A stretch of 64,000 nt of DNA. Source: Opitutaceae bacterium (GTDB taxonomy: Bacteria; Verrucomicrobiota; Verrucomicrobiia; Opitutales; Opitutaceae). This document shows positions 51,482 to 60,170 of the stretch, piece after piece; the first letter of the stretch is position 1, and every line of letters starts with the position of its first letter. The DNA lies in the NCBI GenBank assembly GCA_024233285.1, contig JACKPU010000004.1, positions 124,001 to 188,000 of the forward strand. Direction: 5' to 3'. Below the pieces are notes generated by a model. That model did no database searches and was not told the DNA's origin. It saw only the letters and a list, made by a program, of their open reading frames with translations. The position numbers were made by a program, and so were the translations under genes.

Positions 51482-51720
51482 TGATGAAGGCGAGTCACTG
51501 GATACGCATCGTTTTGTTTCTCATTGGAAGCGGGCTCTTGTCGCTCTCGATTTACGAAGACAGATGGGATCCGGACGGAGAGGAGAAGCGGATCATGTTT
51601 TTCAATGGGCGTGCCTTGGAGTGCCCGACTGCCTTCGTGATTGATGTGGTGTCCGGCCGCTACGATGGCGATGTGCCGGATCGAAAGGACGACCACGCCT
51701 GGTTCATCAGGATTCATTGA
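51481..51720 (+). CDS. Small membrane-anchored protein of unknown function
   Basis: 79 residues. One N-terminal hydrophobic helix (WIRIVLFLIGSGLLSLSI) acts as signal or anchor, then a short polar domain (RIMFFNGRALECPTAFVIDV, RKDDHAWFIRIH). It overlaps its upstream neighbour by one base and its downstream neighbour by four, so it is translated in a tightly coupled run and is likely real despite its size. No family recognised. Confidence 0.6.
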   Translation: MMKASHWIRIVLFLIGSGLLSLSIYEDRWDPDGEEKRIMFFNGRALECPTAFVIDVVSGRYDGDVPDRKDDHAWFIRIH

Positions 51721-54221
51721 GTATCCCCATGATCTTACGTCGGCCAGGAATTGTCACATTGCTGTTGAGCCTGTTGTCCTCCACTTGGGGATGGACGGCT
51801 GAAGTTCCCGTCATTCCTGAGGTGGAAGGTCAGCCGCTCGCGGCCAATGTCAGTCGGTTGATGCGCGCTTTTGATGAATCGGGCACTCCGTTTCCAGTGT
51901 CAGGGATACTGCGGCAGGCCCTGGTCAGGCACGATGCGCGGGCGATTCAACGGGAGTTGGATAAACGGGTGTTTTTTCATGTGCAGATCAATCCTGAGTC
52001 GCGGGTGAAAGTGATGCGCGGCCCGGCAAACGTGATGCTGCATCAGGGCGGCTTTACACCCGTGATCGTCAAGATCCACAATGAGGCCGCGGTGACGAGC
52101 CGGTTGCGCCTCACGAGCCCGCAGGCGGGCAAGGTTTATGCCGGCAGCAAACCCCACATCCTTGAGCGGCAGCGGCAGGCGTATTTGCTCAAAAACGAAA
52201 ACATCGACCACCGCATTGATCGGTTCCTCAGTGTCGAGATGGATGTGCGCCAGCCGATGACCACGCATCTGAGCGGTTTGGAGGTGGAATACGCCATCGC
52301 CTTGATCGCCTCCTCGGAGGCGGGAAAACGCGAAGCCACCATCGCCTTCGATGTGGGGGAAGGCACGCAGGATCTGGGATTCCGGGCGGAGGTGCCGGTG
52401 TTGTTTGCGATCGCCCCGGCGATCCCGGTGCGGTTGCGCATCCGCGATGTCGACGGGGCTCCGACGATGGCCCGGCTGGTGGTCACCGACCGGGAGGGTC
52501 GCGTCCATCCCGCGCAGGCCAAGCGGCTGGCCCCGGACATGTTTTTTCAACGGCAGGTCTATCGGGCCGATGGCGAAACGCTGGAACTGCCGCCGGGCGA
52601 CTACACGGTGGAGTATGGCCGTGGCCCGGAATACCGGGTGCGACGGAAACGGCTGACCGTGCCGGGGAACGCGAATGCGCCGGTTGTCCTGACCCTCGAT
52701 TTGGAACGCTGGATCAATCCCGGCCAATTTGGTTTCTACAGCGGCGACCACCACATTCACGCGGCCGGTTGTTCGCACTACAGCCACCCGACCGAAGGCA
52801 TCGGTCCGGCGGATATCTTCCGGCATGTGAAGGGCGAGGCACTTAATGTCGGCTGCGTGCTCACTTGGGGACCGGGTTTCGCGCACCAACGCGAGTTCTT
52901 TTCGGCCCATGCCGATGCTCTGAGTGAACCGTTTACGGTGATGAAATATGATTTGGAGATCAGCGGCTTTGGCTCTTGGCGACTGGGCCATGTGGTGCTG
53001 CTCAACCTGCGGGACCAGACCTATCCCGGCTCCGAGGGTCGCAGCGACATCGGTTGGCCGGGATGGACGGTGCCGGTGATGCGGTGGGCCAAGGAGCAGG
53101 GCGGCTACACGGGGTGCCCGCACTCCGCCAGTGGCATGGCGGTCGAACCGGAGGCCGAGGCCGAGCGCCTGCTGGCGGCCAATGACGACAATCAGGATGG
53201 CCGGTTGGCCCCGGAAGAAGCCGCGGACGCGTTGCTGCCCTACGATTGGGATGTGATCGACCGCGACCGTGACGGTAATCTGACGAAGCGCGAACTGGCC
53301 GCAGCGCTCGATCGCGCCGCCGATGAGTTGCCCAACCTCGCCATTCCCGGGATGAATGGGGGCGGGGCGATCGAAATTCCCGTATCGGCGGCGCTGGGGG
53401 TGTGCGACTTCATCAGCGCCATGAACACCGATCGCATCCAGGAGTGGAATACATGGTATCACCTGTTGAATTGCGGACTGCCGATTGCGGTCAGCGGTGA
53501 GACGGATTTTCCCTGCATGTCGGGCACGCGAGTGGGGCAGGGTCGGGTTTACGTGCGGTTGGGTGAGCAGACTTCCCTTGATTATGGGGAATGGTGTGCG
53601 GGGTTGGCCGCCGGTCGATCCTATGTTTCCGATGGTTACGCCCACGCATTGGAGTTTACGGTTGCGGGTCAGCGGCCCGACAAGACTTCCGCCGTGGAGT
53701 TGGCCGCTCCGGGCACGGTGACAGTGGCGGCGACGGTGGCTTTTGCGTCGGAGATTCCCGTCGGGGTGCCTTACGGCACGGAAATGCCGTCCGAAGGCCG
53801 CCGGGCCGTGGGCGACACAGTCAAGCAGCGTTTTTCTCCCACTGAGACCTTCACGCCCGGTGGCACCCGGACGGTGGAGATCATCGTGAACGGACGCGTG
53901 GTGGCCACGCGGGAAGTCGCGGCGGATGGCCGCGCGCACGATTTGGCGTTTGCAATTCCGATCACTCAAAGCAGTTGGGTGGCCCTGCGGCAATTTCCCG
54001 AACTGCACACCAATCCGGTGCGGGTGCTGGTCGGAGGCCGCCCGATCCGCGCCTCGGCGCAGAGCGCGCAGTGGTGCATCGAATTGATCAAGAAAGTGCA
54101 CGAAACCCGCGGGGACATGATCCCGAAAAACGAGCGAGCGGATGCGCACCGAGCCTACGCGAAAGCCATTGCCATCTATGAAAAAATCCGCGACGAGGCC
54201 ATCCGTTCGTCCTTCCAGTAA
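51717..54221 (+). CDS. CehA/McbA family metallohydrolase with an inserted EF-hand pair
   Basis: 834 residues if started at TTG (overlapping the previous stop, with AGGA a few bases upstream), or 830 from the ATG four codons later; both give a signal peptide (GIVTLLLSLLSSTWGW). The first ~330 residues are beta-rich. PHP-type ligands are SGDHHIHAAG near 343, TGCPHSASGM near 464 and SGETDFPCMSG near 593. Between the last two lie DDNQDGRLAPEE (about 490) and DRDRDGNLTKRE (about 514), two canonical EF-hand loops. The end (HRAYAKAIAIYEKIRDEAIR) resembles the tail of the other CehA protein here. It is the last gene before a terminator. Confidence 0.85.
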   Translation: MSIPMILRRPGIVTLLLSLLSSTWGWTAEVPVIPEVEGQPLAANVSRLMRAFDESGTPFPVSGILRQALVRHDARAIQRELDKRVFFHVQINPESRVKVMRGPANVMLHQGGFTPVIVKIHNEAAVTSRLRLTSPQAGKVYAGSKPHILERQRQAYLLKNENIDHRIDRFLSVEMDVRQPMTTHLSGLEVEYAIALIASSEAGKREATIAFDVGEGTQDLGFRAEVPVLFAIAPAIPVRLRIRDVDGAPTMARLVVTDREGRVHPAQAKRLAPDMFFQRQVYRADGETLELPPGDYTVEYGRGPEYRVRRKRLTVPGNANAPVVLTLDLERWINPGQFGFYSGDHHIHAAGCSHYSHPTEGIGPADIFRHVKGEALNVGCVLTWGPGFAHQREFFSAHADALSEPFTVMKYDLEISGFGSWRLGHVVLLNLRDQTYPGSEGRSDIGWPGWTVPVMRWAKEQGGYTGCPHSASGMAVEPEAEAERLLAANDDNQDGRLAPEEAADALLPYDWDVIDRDRDGNLTKRELAAALDRAADELPNLAIPGMNGGGAIEIPVSAALGVCDFISAMNTDRIQEWNTWYHLLNCGLPIAVSGETDFPCMSGTRVGQGRVYVRLGEQTSLDYGEWCAGLAAGRSYVSDGYAHALEFTVAGQRPDKTSAVELAAPGTVTVAATVAFASEIPVGVPYGTEMPSEGRRAVGDTVKQRFSPTETFTPGGTRTVEIIVNGRVVATREVAADGRAHDLAFAIPITQSSWVALRQFPELHTNPVRVLVGGRPIRASAQSAQWCIELIKKVHETRGDMIPKNERADAHRAYAKAIAIYEKIRDEAIRSSFQ

Positions 54222-54329
54222 CGGTTGACGATCATCGGAGGGGAAATAGTCGGTTTCGGGAGAGGGCCCCCCGTGTCAACAGACACAGGCTGAAAACGAG
54301 CCGAGTTTGAATCTCTCCACCCACAGGGG

Positions 54330-54358
54330 AACGATGTCAACTGTTGGTTGACATCGTT
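54330..54358. terminator. Hairpin between convergent operons
   Basis: AACGATGTCAAC pairs perfectly with GTTGACATCGTT across a five-base loop, in the 215-base gap between converging genes. A weaker stem, GTGTC-AACA-GACAC, lies about 60 bases before it. There is no long T-tract, but the position and 12-bp stem suit a bidirectional transcription end. Confidence 0.65.
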
Positions 54359-54436
54359 GTTGCGGGGGAGAGGAAGAGGAGAAGGGTGCTGGTCGTGTAG
54401 AGCGGTGGGCACAATCGGGGATGAGCCGGTTGGAGA

Positions 54437-57118
54437 TCATTCGAACCAGAAGGAATGCAGGCGGGGAGACTCGAGGGTGCCGAAGAGTTGAAATTCGACT
54501 TGGATGCCTGGCGCCTTGACCCCGGCGAGCGAGGAGGATCCTTTCCAGGTGAAGGTGTGATCGAGGCTGTCCTCGGTGAAGGCATCGCAATCCTCGTAAC
54601 CGAAACCGGGGATGACGTCGCCAGTGGCGGCATCAAGGAGTCGCGCCTTCACCCAGGCAAAATGTGGAGCGAGCGAACCAATGTTGGCGTGAAGCGTGCG
54701 GGAGGCGATGCCGTCGGCCTCAATACTGATTGAGCGCACGCGGGCTTTGAGTGAACCGGTGTAGTCGCGGATAAAGGCGGTGCGGTATTGGTGGCCGGCG
54801 CGTTGGAGGGGATTGACCGTCAAATAGGTGAAGCCGTCGGGGCGGAAACGGGCGAGGCCGGTGAAGATGCGCCAGGGTTCGCCGTATTGCTTCGCCCCGG
54901 GATAATCGCTGCGGGAGAGGGCGCGACCGGTGGCCAGCGTGCCCACGGAACCGCGGTAGTAGAGCCAGAGTTGGTTGTCGTGGCGGAGCAATTGATTGGG
55001 CGTGCACAGCATGCCGGAATCCCAGTCGCCCATTGCGCCCAGGGGGAGAAAAGGTTGATCGGTTTGGACTCGCGTGAAGTGCAGTCCATCCCGGCTGGTG
55101 GCGAGCCGCAGATCGACTTTCCAATCGGGGCCAAACCAGTGTTGGTAAATCGATACGTAGACCCCTTCGTAAACCTCGACCATGCCGCCGTGGTTTTGAT
55201 CCTCCGCGGTTTCGGTGTGCGGATCGATGATGGGATTGTTGGGGTAGGGCTTGAAATCATACGGGGTTGCTCCGTGGGTCATCCCCATCGTGCGGGCGGC
55301 GGTGATGTTCATGTAGGGGTGGCCGGAGTAGCCATCGATGCCATAGATTTTCCAACGATAGGCGGGATGTTGTTCGAGCGGATCGCGAAAGAAGCTGCTG
55401 AGGGGTTCGACCCAGGGAGTGAACCCGCGGATGACCTGGTTTTTGCCCGCGGTCTTGCCCCAAAGACGCTGCGGAGGGAGCTGCCAGTGGATGCCGTCGG
55501 GTGACCAGGTGATGTAGGTGCCGGGTTCCCCGCCCAGAGAGGAGGTGAGGAATACCATCTTGAAGCGGCGGTCGGGATCGGTGTCGGTCTCATCGATGGC
55601 GACGACGCTGACGGCGGCATGGTGCGGGCCGGTTTCGCGATTGGGATCCTCGAAATCGGGGATGAGCAGGTTGTTTTCCTTGGAGCCGTCGAAGGTGACG
55701 AGGCCGAGGTTGGGCTTGATCCAGTGCAGACCGTCCCCGCTTTCGGCGTAGCCGATGTTCCAGTGGCGTGCGAAGGTGTTGGTATTGGTCGTATACCACA
55801 TGTGGAACTTGCCTGCATAAAACTTCACGTCGGCGTAATTGACCCAGGCTTCGTCGGGACTGCCGGCGGGGCCGTTCAGGGGCAGGGGGTTGCCATCGTA
55901 TTTTTTGACGCTGCCGAGACGCTGCACGGCGTTGTCAATTTCAGCAACGTCGAGCAGGTCCATGAACATGACGTGGCGGGAGTCGTTGACCGACAGGCCT
56001 GGCACGGGCAGCATATCGAACCGCTGGCGCGGATGGCTCAGATCCGGCAGGGATTCACGGTGAAGGATAGTGAATCCGGAGGTGCCGCGGGCCACGGCGT
56101 GGGGCAGGGCGAAGTCGAGTTCGTGCTGCCACTGGCCCTGCACACTGTAGGCGGCGACTTCGTCAGTGAAATCATGACCGAGGAGTCGCCGGTAGTAGAG
56201 ATCGCGCCGGGCTTCATCCAGGGCGAACAGCCAGATGACCCCGTGATAATCGCGGGTGAAACGGGGGCGCAGGCGCATGCGTTCATTGAGCGTTTCGGTT
56301 CGGGTCACCTGCCGGTCTTTGATCCATCGCAGGGTGAGGCCGGTTTCGGCACCTTCGGTGGCAATGAGAACGGAATCGTGATCAAGGGCAATGGTGGGCT
56401 GTTTGCCGCCGTCGAGGATCTCCAATGGTTCTCCCATGGGTTTTCCTTCGGCTGAGAAAGCCTGATACTGGATGGGTTGTTCCGGGGCGGCCTGACTCCA
56501 GACGACGTGCAGGACGCCGTGGGCATCGGCCAGGGCGTCGGCGCGCGCCACAAAATCCTTTGGTGAGATCAGCTCCTGGATCTGCAGGCCGTCTGGCCCT
56601 GCCCATGCCCGGTAAATGGCCGAACCGGTATCGCCGGCGGTGTGACGCCACACCAGCACGCCGGGTGGGCTTGATGGCGCGTCAATCAGGTCGATGCGCA
56701 GATCGCCCGTGAGCGGGTGGGACGTGATATTCCAGGAGGAATCCGGGGTAACAGGTAACGGGGTTGTTGCGAGGGAGAGCGTGTTGCCCTGAACATAAAA
56801 GAGGTGGAGTTTGCCTCCAGAGACAGCCGCGCGAAGTTCGTCGGTGAGGCGGGATGACACGCGTCCCTCGGGGCCGAACAGCGGAATGGAATGGGGGAAA
56901 TCATCAAGCGTTTTGGGATAGAGGGTGGCGGATTGTTGCAGGACGATCCCCTGATCGGTGGGCATTGTAACGAGTGCGTGCCCATCGGGCAGCCAGAGGG
57001 CGGTTTGGGATCGTGCGGGGGGGGCGGTGGCTGCCACGCCGTGGGTGAGCGAGAGAAGGGCACCCAGGATGAGGGCGGAGCGGAGGATACGCGGCAAAGG
57101 GGAAGCGGGGATGAACAT
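54437..57118 (-). CDS. Two-part exported beta-propeller hydrolase-like protein
   Basis: 893 residues from the ATG giving MFIPASPLPRILRSALILGA, a good signal peptide; an upstream in-frame start would extend into the KDPG-aldolase-like gene. Residues about 45-430 form an extra N-terminal propeller (SQTALWLPDGHALVTMPTDQ, LADAHGVLHVVWSQAAPEQP). Residues from about 450 repeat the architecture of the paralogues at 2661 and 32884 (FHMWYTTNTNTFARHWNIGY, ESGDGLHWIKPNLGLVTFDG, SPDGIHWQLPPQRLWG) with the same C-terminal beta-sandwich (VKARLLDAATGDVIPGFGYE). It is thus a fusion of two propellers. Glycosidase activity is inferred only. An operator-like palindrome sits where its ribosome-binding site should be. 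Confidence 0.72.
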   Translation of the reverse strand: MFIPASPLPRILRSALILGALLSLTHGVAATAPPARSQTALWLPDGHALVTMPTDQGIVLQQSATLYPKTLDDFPHSIPLFGPEGRVSSRLTDELRAAVSGGKLHLFYVQGNTLSLATTPLPVTPDSSWNITSHPLTGDLRIDLIDAPSSPPGVLVWRHTAGDTGSAIYRAWAGPDGLQIQELISPKDFVARADALADAHGVLHVVWSQAAPEQPIQYQAFSAEGKPMGEPLEILDGGKQPTIALDHDSVLIATEGAETGLTLRWIKDRQVTRTETLNERMRLRPRFTRDYHGVIWLFALDEARRDLYYRRLLGHDFTDEVAAYSVQGQWQHELDFALPHAVARGTSGFTILHRESLPDLSHPRQRFDMLPVPGLSVNDSRHVMFMDLLDVAEIDNAVQRLGSVKKYDGNPLPLNGPAGSPDEAWVNYADVKFYAGKFHMWYTTNTNTFARHWNIGYAESGDGLHWIKPNLGLVTFDGSKENNLLIPDFEDPNRETGPHHAAVSVVAIDETDTDPDRRFKMVFLTSSLGGEPGTYITWSPDGIHWQLPPQRLWGKTAGKNQVIRGFTPWVEPLSSFFRDPLEQHPAYRWKIYGIDGYSGHPYMNITAARTMGMTHGATPYDFKPYPNNPIIDPHTETAEDQNHGGMVEVYEGVYVSIYQHWFGPDWKVDLRLATSRDGLHFTRVQTDQPFLPLGAMGDWDSGMLCTPNQLLRHDNQLWLYYRGSVGTLATGRALSRSDYPGAKQYGEPWRIFTGLARFRPDGFTYLTVNPLQRAGHQYRTAFIRDYTGSLKARVRSISIEADGIASRTLHANIGSLAPHFAWVKARLLDAATGDVIPGFGYEDCDAFTEDSLDHTFTWKGSSSLAGVKAPGIQVEFQLFGTLESPRLHSFWFE

Positions 57119-57120
57119 GG

Positions 57121-57134
57121 GAAACGTTTTACAG
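57121..57134 (-). promoter_or_regulatory. Intra-operon LacI-type operator-like site
   Basis: GAAACGTTTTACAG, read on the minus strand as CTGTAAAACGTTTC, contains the AAACGTTT palindrome of the regulon motif. It fills most of the 19-base space between the KDPG-aldolase-like stop and the next start codon, and no Shine-Dalgarno sequence is visible there. A role in internal control is possible, but chance similarity cannot be excluded. Confidence 0.35.
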
Positions 57135-57137
57135 TGA

Positions 57138-57938
57138 TCAAGGTTGGGAGGTGAACCAAGTCCCGGCGGAAAGCGGGTTGGGAGTGCCTGCCTGCACGGC
57201 GGCATGAAAGTGGGGCTGATGTTTGGCCCGGGCCGCCTGCATGGTGGTGATCATGGTTTCGATGGCCCGGCGGCCGGAATCGACCAGATCACTCGAGTCG
57301 GTTCCGGCGAGCAATACGTCGAATCCCGCAGTGGTGACGACGACGCCGGCCTTGACGTAATTCTCCAGATTGTCGGCCTTCACACCTCCCGAAACAAAAA
57401 AAGGGATGCTGTGGTGCGTGACGGGAGGAGCGATGGCCACCAGTTCGCTGCCCGCGGTGGAGCTGACAATGGTTTTGATCAGATCGGCCCCCAGCTCCAA
57501 TTGATCGAGGGCTTCGCTTTGCGTCGCCACACCGGGAATCATCACACACTGTTCGCCGTATTTTTCATAGGTTTCCGAACGAAAGCGCATGAAGGAAACA
57601 AGGGCGTCGGCCCCGAGATCGACGGCTTCATCCACGGTGATGAAGGCGTCGCGGTGTTGTTTGAGAAAGCGTTGCATGCGGGTGCCGTCCACCAGCGTGG
57701 CGGCCATGACGACAACATCGGGGAATTCACGTTTGATCCACGGTATCATGGTGGCCGCATCGGATCGACGGCAGGTGTATTCGATGGCACGGCATCCGCC
57801 CCGCACGGCAGCTTCGACCAGGAGCCTGGAGTCCAAATTGTCCCGGACAAAGATGGGAACAAACCCCTGGCGAACGATGGTGTCGAGGGCGGCGTATTTT
57901 CCGGTGGGAGGCGATGAAGAGCGGGCAGGGACAGTCAT
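57138..57938 (-). CDS. KDPG/KHG aldolase family protein (Eda-like)
   Basis: 266 residues. The N-terminal motif FVPIFVRDNLDSRLLVEAAV, then GGCRAIEYTCRRSDA (the ExT(x)R active-site strand of KDPG aldolases), DLIKTIVSS with a Lys that may form the Schiff base, and FFVSGGVKADNLENYVKAGV, the phosphate-binding GG loop. It is longer than typical Eda (about 210) through N- and C-terminal extensions. The family cleaves 2-keto-3-deoxy-6-phosphogluconate or relatives to pyruvate and an aldehyde. It lies nine bases after the nagB-like gene, which suggests a shared amino-sugar or uronate pathway. Confidence 0.85.
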   Translation of the reverse strand: MTVPARSSSPPTGKYAALDTIVRQGFVPIFVRDNLDSRLLVEAAVRGGCRAIEYTCRRSDAATMIPWIKREFPDVVVMAATLVDGTRMQRFLKQHRDAFITVDEAVDLGADALVSFMRFRSETYEKYGEQCVMIPGVATQSEALDQLELGADLIKTIVSSTAGSELVAIAPPVTHHSIPFFVSGGVKADNLENYVKAGVVVTTAGFDVLLAGTDSSDLVDSGRRAIETMITTMQAARAKHQPHFHAAVQAGTPNPLSAGTWFTSQP

Positions 57939-57947
57939 GGAGGGAGG

Positions 57948-58730
57948 TTAGTTCAGTTCGGAGGCGGAATCCGCATCCAGGTAAAGTTTGGCATTGGTCC
58001 GGGATCGCAGGATGGATGCAGGGCACTTCGGGGTGAGCGGGCCATACAGTGCCGCGTGAACCGCGGTGGCCTTGCGTTTTTCAGGCACCACGCCAAACAG
58101 ATAGCTGGCCGACAGCAGGGTGGGGATGGTCAGCGTGAGGGCCTGGGTGGGCACGGCATCGATAGCCGGGAAGTGACCCTCACCGACCTGCTGTTGCCTG
58201 CTTTGTTGATCGAGCGTGACGATCCTGACGGTTTCCGGGTCTTCGAAATCGGCATGGGGAGGATCGTTGAAGGCGAGATGGCCGTTTTCGCCGAATCCGA
58301 GAACGGTGATATCAATGGGGTGTTCGTGAAGAAGATTGGTGTAACGGTAGATTTCCTGCCGTGGATCGTCGACGTCGCCTGCCAGTAAATGGAATGCACG
58401 GGGATGGGCCGTCCTGATCAGGTGCTCGGTCATCCAATGACGGAAGCTGGCGGGGTGGTTTGGGCTGATCCCCAAATACTCATCCATATGAAAGCAGATC
58501 ATGCGCTCCCACGGCAGTTCGTGTTCCGACACGAGTGACTGCACAAAGGAGAGTTGGGAATTGGCAGAGCCGAGGATCAGGCGGACATAGTCCTGCTCGG
58601 CCGCGATCCGTCGGATCACCTGGGAAATTTGCGTGGCGGCAGCCCGCCCCATGGATTGATTGTCGGAATAAATCTCGACCGTGAGCGACTCAACCCGGAG
58701 GCGTTGCGAAGGGTGGATGGAGGAAAGCAT
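57948..58730 (-). CDS. Glucosamine-6-phosphate deaminase-like protein (NagB family)
   Basis: 260 residues. HMDEYLGI at 81-88 and GFGENGHLAFND at 145-156 are the two diagnostic motifs of glucosamine-6-phosphate deaminase; DEY supplies catalytic Asp and GENGH the ring-opening His. The N-terminal RLILGSANSQLSFVQSL replaces the usual GxxTGxTP phosphate loop, lacking the Thr pair, so the substrate may not be a classical 6-phosphate. It would deaminate-isomerise an amino sugar to a ketose, fitting the GH20 enzyme of the same regulon. An operator lies ten bases upstream of its start. Confidence 0.88.
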   Translation of the reverse strand: MLSSIHPSQRLRVESLTVEIYSDNQSMGRAAATQISQVIRRIAAEQDYVRLILGSANSQLSFVQSLVSEHELPWERMICFHMDEYLGISPNHPASFRHWMTEHLIRTAHPRAFHLLAGDVDDPRQEIYRYTNLLHEHPIDITVLGFGENGHLAFNDPPHADFEDPETVRIVTLDQQSRQQQVGEGHFPAIDAVPTQALTLTIPTLLSASYLFGVVPEKRKATAVHAALYGPLTPKCPASILRSRTNAKLYLDADSASELN

Positions 58731-58739
58731 CGCCTAAAT

Positions 58740-58754
58740 GCTAAAACGATTTAA
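58740..58754 (-). promoter_or_regulatory. LacI-type operator at the nagB-like gene
   Basis: GCTAAAACGATTTAA contains AAAACGATTT, one base from the palindrome AAAACGTTTT, and begins ten bases upstream of the nagB-like ATG, so a bound regulator would block transcription start or the leader. It is the same variant as the site before the first dapA-like gene. Confidence 0.65.
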
Positions 58755-58816
58755 TTATTCGAATCAATCGCAATCGCCGTTTTTGAAAAAGGTTACGTAA
58801 CAAGCAGACATGCAAT

Positions 58817-58850
58817 AAGAAACAGATTAATGGAAATAAGTCTGTTTCTT
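58817..58850. promoter_or_regulatory. Ten-base inverted repeat followed by a T-run in the divergent gap
   Basis: AAGAAACAGA (58817-58826) is complemented exactly by TCTGTTTCTT (58841-58850) over a 14-base loop, followed by TTTT. It lies between the divergent nagB-like and second dapA-like genes, where no transcript should end, so an operator for a further regulator or a leader hairpin is as likely as a terminator. Confidence 0.4.
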
Positions 58851-58916
58851 TTTTGGTCGAAATAAGGGTAATTGACTTGGCAGAAAGCGGAAAAATTTCA
58901 TTAATGGCTAAAACGT

Positions 58917-58930
58917 TATATCTTCTGATT
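58917..58930 (+). promoter_or_regulatory. LacI-type operator at the second dapA-like gene
   Basis: GCTAAAACGTTATA matches the regulon motif except at the right edge and lies 67 bases before the start codon of the second dapA-like gene. A TTGACT hexamer at 58872-58877 may be the -35 element, which would put the operator just downstream of the -10 region. Confidence 0.65.
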
Positions 58931-58996
58931 GGTCAGCGTCGACGCGTGACGAAGAAAAGAAAGATAGTCTTTCAAGATATTAATTTATAATATGTT

Positions 58997-59920
58997 ATGA
59001 AAAGAAATGCGCAGGACTCCATCCGTGGCATTTGGCCGCCGCTGATGTTGGAAGTAACCCCGGATGGGGCGATTGACTACGACGTGCTCAAAGAGACGGC
59101 CCATTATTTTGCACAGGCGGGAGTGCACGGGCTTTATACGGGGGACACAGCGAGTGAGTTTTACACCTTGGAATATGAGGAGTGGGACGAATTGGCGGTG
59201 GCCGCGCGCGAGATCATTGGCGACACGGGCCTGCCGGCGGGGATTGGCTGCACGTGGACCAATCAGGCCGGGGCTCTGCGCCGGATAGCCAAGGCGAGGG
59301 AATTGGGCTACGATAACATCCACCTCTCGCCGCCTTACTGGATCAAGTTGAATGCGGCTTCGTTGGAAAGCTACTGGCGGGCGGTGGCTGGGGTGGCGGG
59401 GGATCTGCCGATTTTTGTCTATGCCGGCAGCCAAGGGCAGTTTCCTTTGGATGCGGCCTTGGTAAAAAGGCTGCGCGAATGGTGCCCGGCGATTGCCGGG
59501 ATCAAATCCGCGGGGTTTGATCCGGTGGTCGCCAACGGTCTGTTGATTCATCACCCCGACTTGGCGCACTTCGTGCATGAACAGGTGTTGTGCGGGCTGG
59601 TCGCTATGGGGGCTTCGGGCTGTTTTTCAGCGTTGGTGGGGTTGTGCCCGGCCTTGGTGATGAAGTGGCATGGGATGATCGAACGCGGCGAATGGGAGGA
59701 GGCGTTTGCGATTCAACGCAGAGTCAATCGGTTCTATGATGAAGGGGTGCAACCGGTGCGGCGGGCGGGCTATGTGGTGGACAAGGCCCTGAGCGAATTG
59801 GGGGGCGTGCCCGGGGCGACCCGAAAATTGCGGGCACCTTATGCGCCCCTGCCGGATGAGTTGCGGGAGATATTGAGAACAGCGGCCGACCGTCATTTGC
59901 CGGAATACCGGGAAAAATGA
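58997..59920 (+). CDS. DapA/NanA-family aldolase or synthase, second copy
   Basis: 307 residues of the dihydrodipicolinate synthase family. GDTASEFYTL at 49-58 replaces the usual GTTGE pyruvate loop, Y142 sits in FVYAGSQGQ where most members have YNxPxxTG, and the Schiff-base Lys is K170 in GIKSAG. The altered active-site loop indicates a substrate different from that of the first copy. Single gene between its operator and a 250-base gap that contains nothing I can support. It would yield pyruvate or a keto acid from a sugar-acid intermediate. Confidence 0.88.
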   Translation: MKRNAQDSIRGIWPPLMLEVTPDGAIDYDVLKETAHYFAQAGVHGLYTGDTASEFYTLEYEEWDELAVAAREIIGDTGLPAGIGCTWTNQAGALRRIAKARELGYDNIHLSPPYWIKLNAASLESYWRAVAGVAGDLPIFVYAGSQGQFPLDAALVKRLREWCPAIAGIKSAGFDPVVANGLLIHHPDLAHFVHEQVLCGLVAMGASGCFSALVGLCPALVMKWHGMIERGEWEEAFAIQRRVNRFYDEGVQPVRRAGYVVDKALSELGGVPGATRKLRAPYAPLPDELREILRTAADRHLPEYREK

Positions 59921-60170
59921 GGGGGATGCCAGCTACGCATAGTGATTGGACTATTGGATGATGCCTTCCGAGGCAGAGCGCGATCTCTGGGCGCGCCGTA
60001 ATCCCACTCACGGGCGGCCCGGCCGGGTCCGTCCCTGCCAGTGTTGCCGCGCCATCGCCTGAAAACTATGGGACGTTGGTATTGCATTCGCGGGTGTGGC
60101 CCGCCCACCACCGTCGATCTATGAAGGGTGTCGCATCCCATCATGGTCATCACGAGGCTGATTTTTGCGT

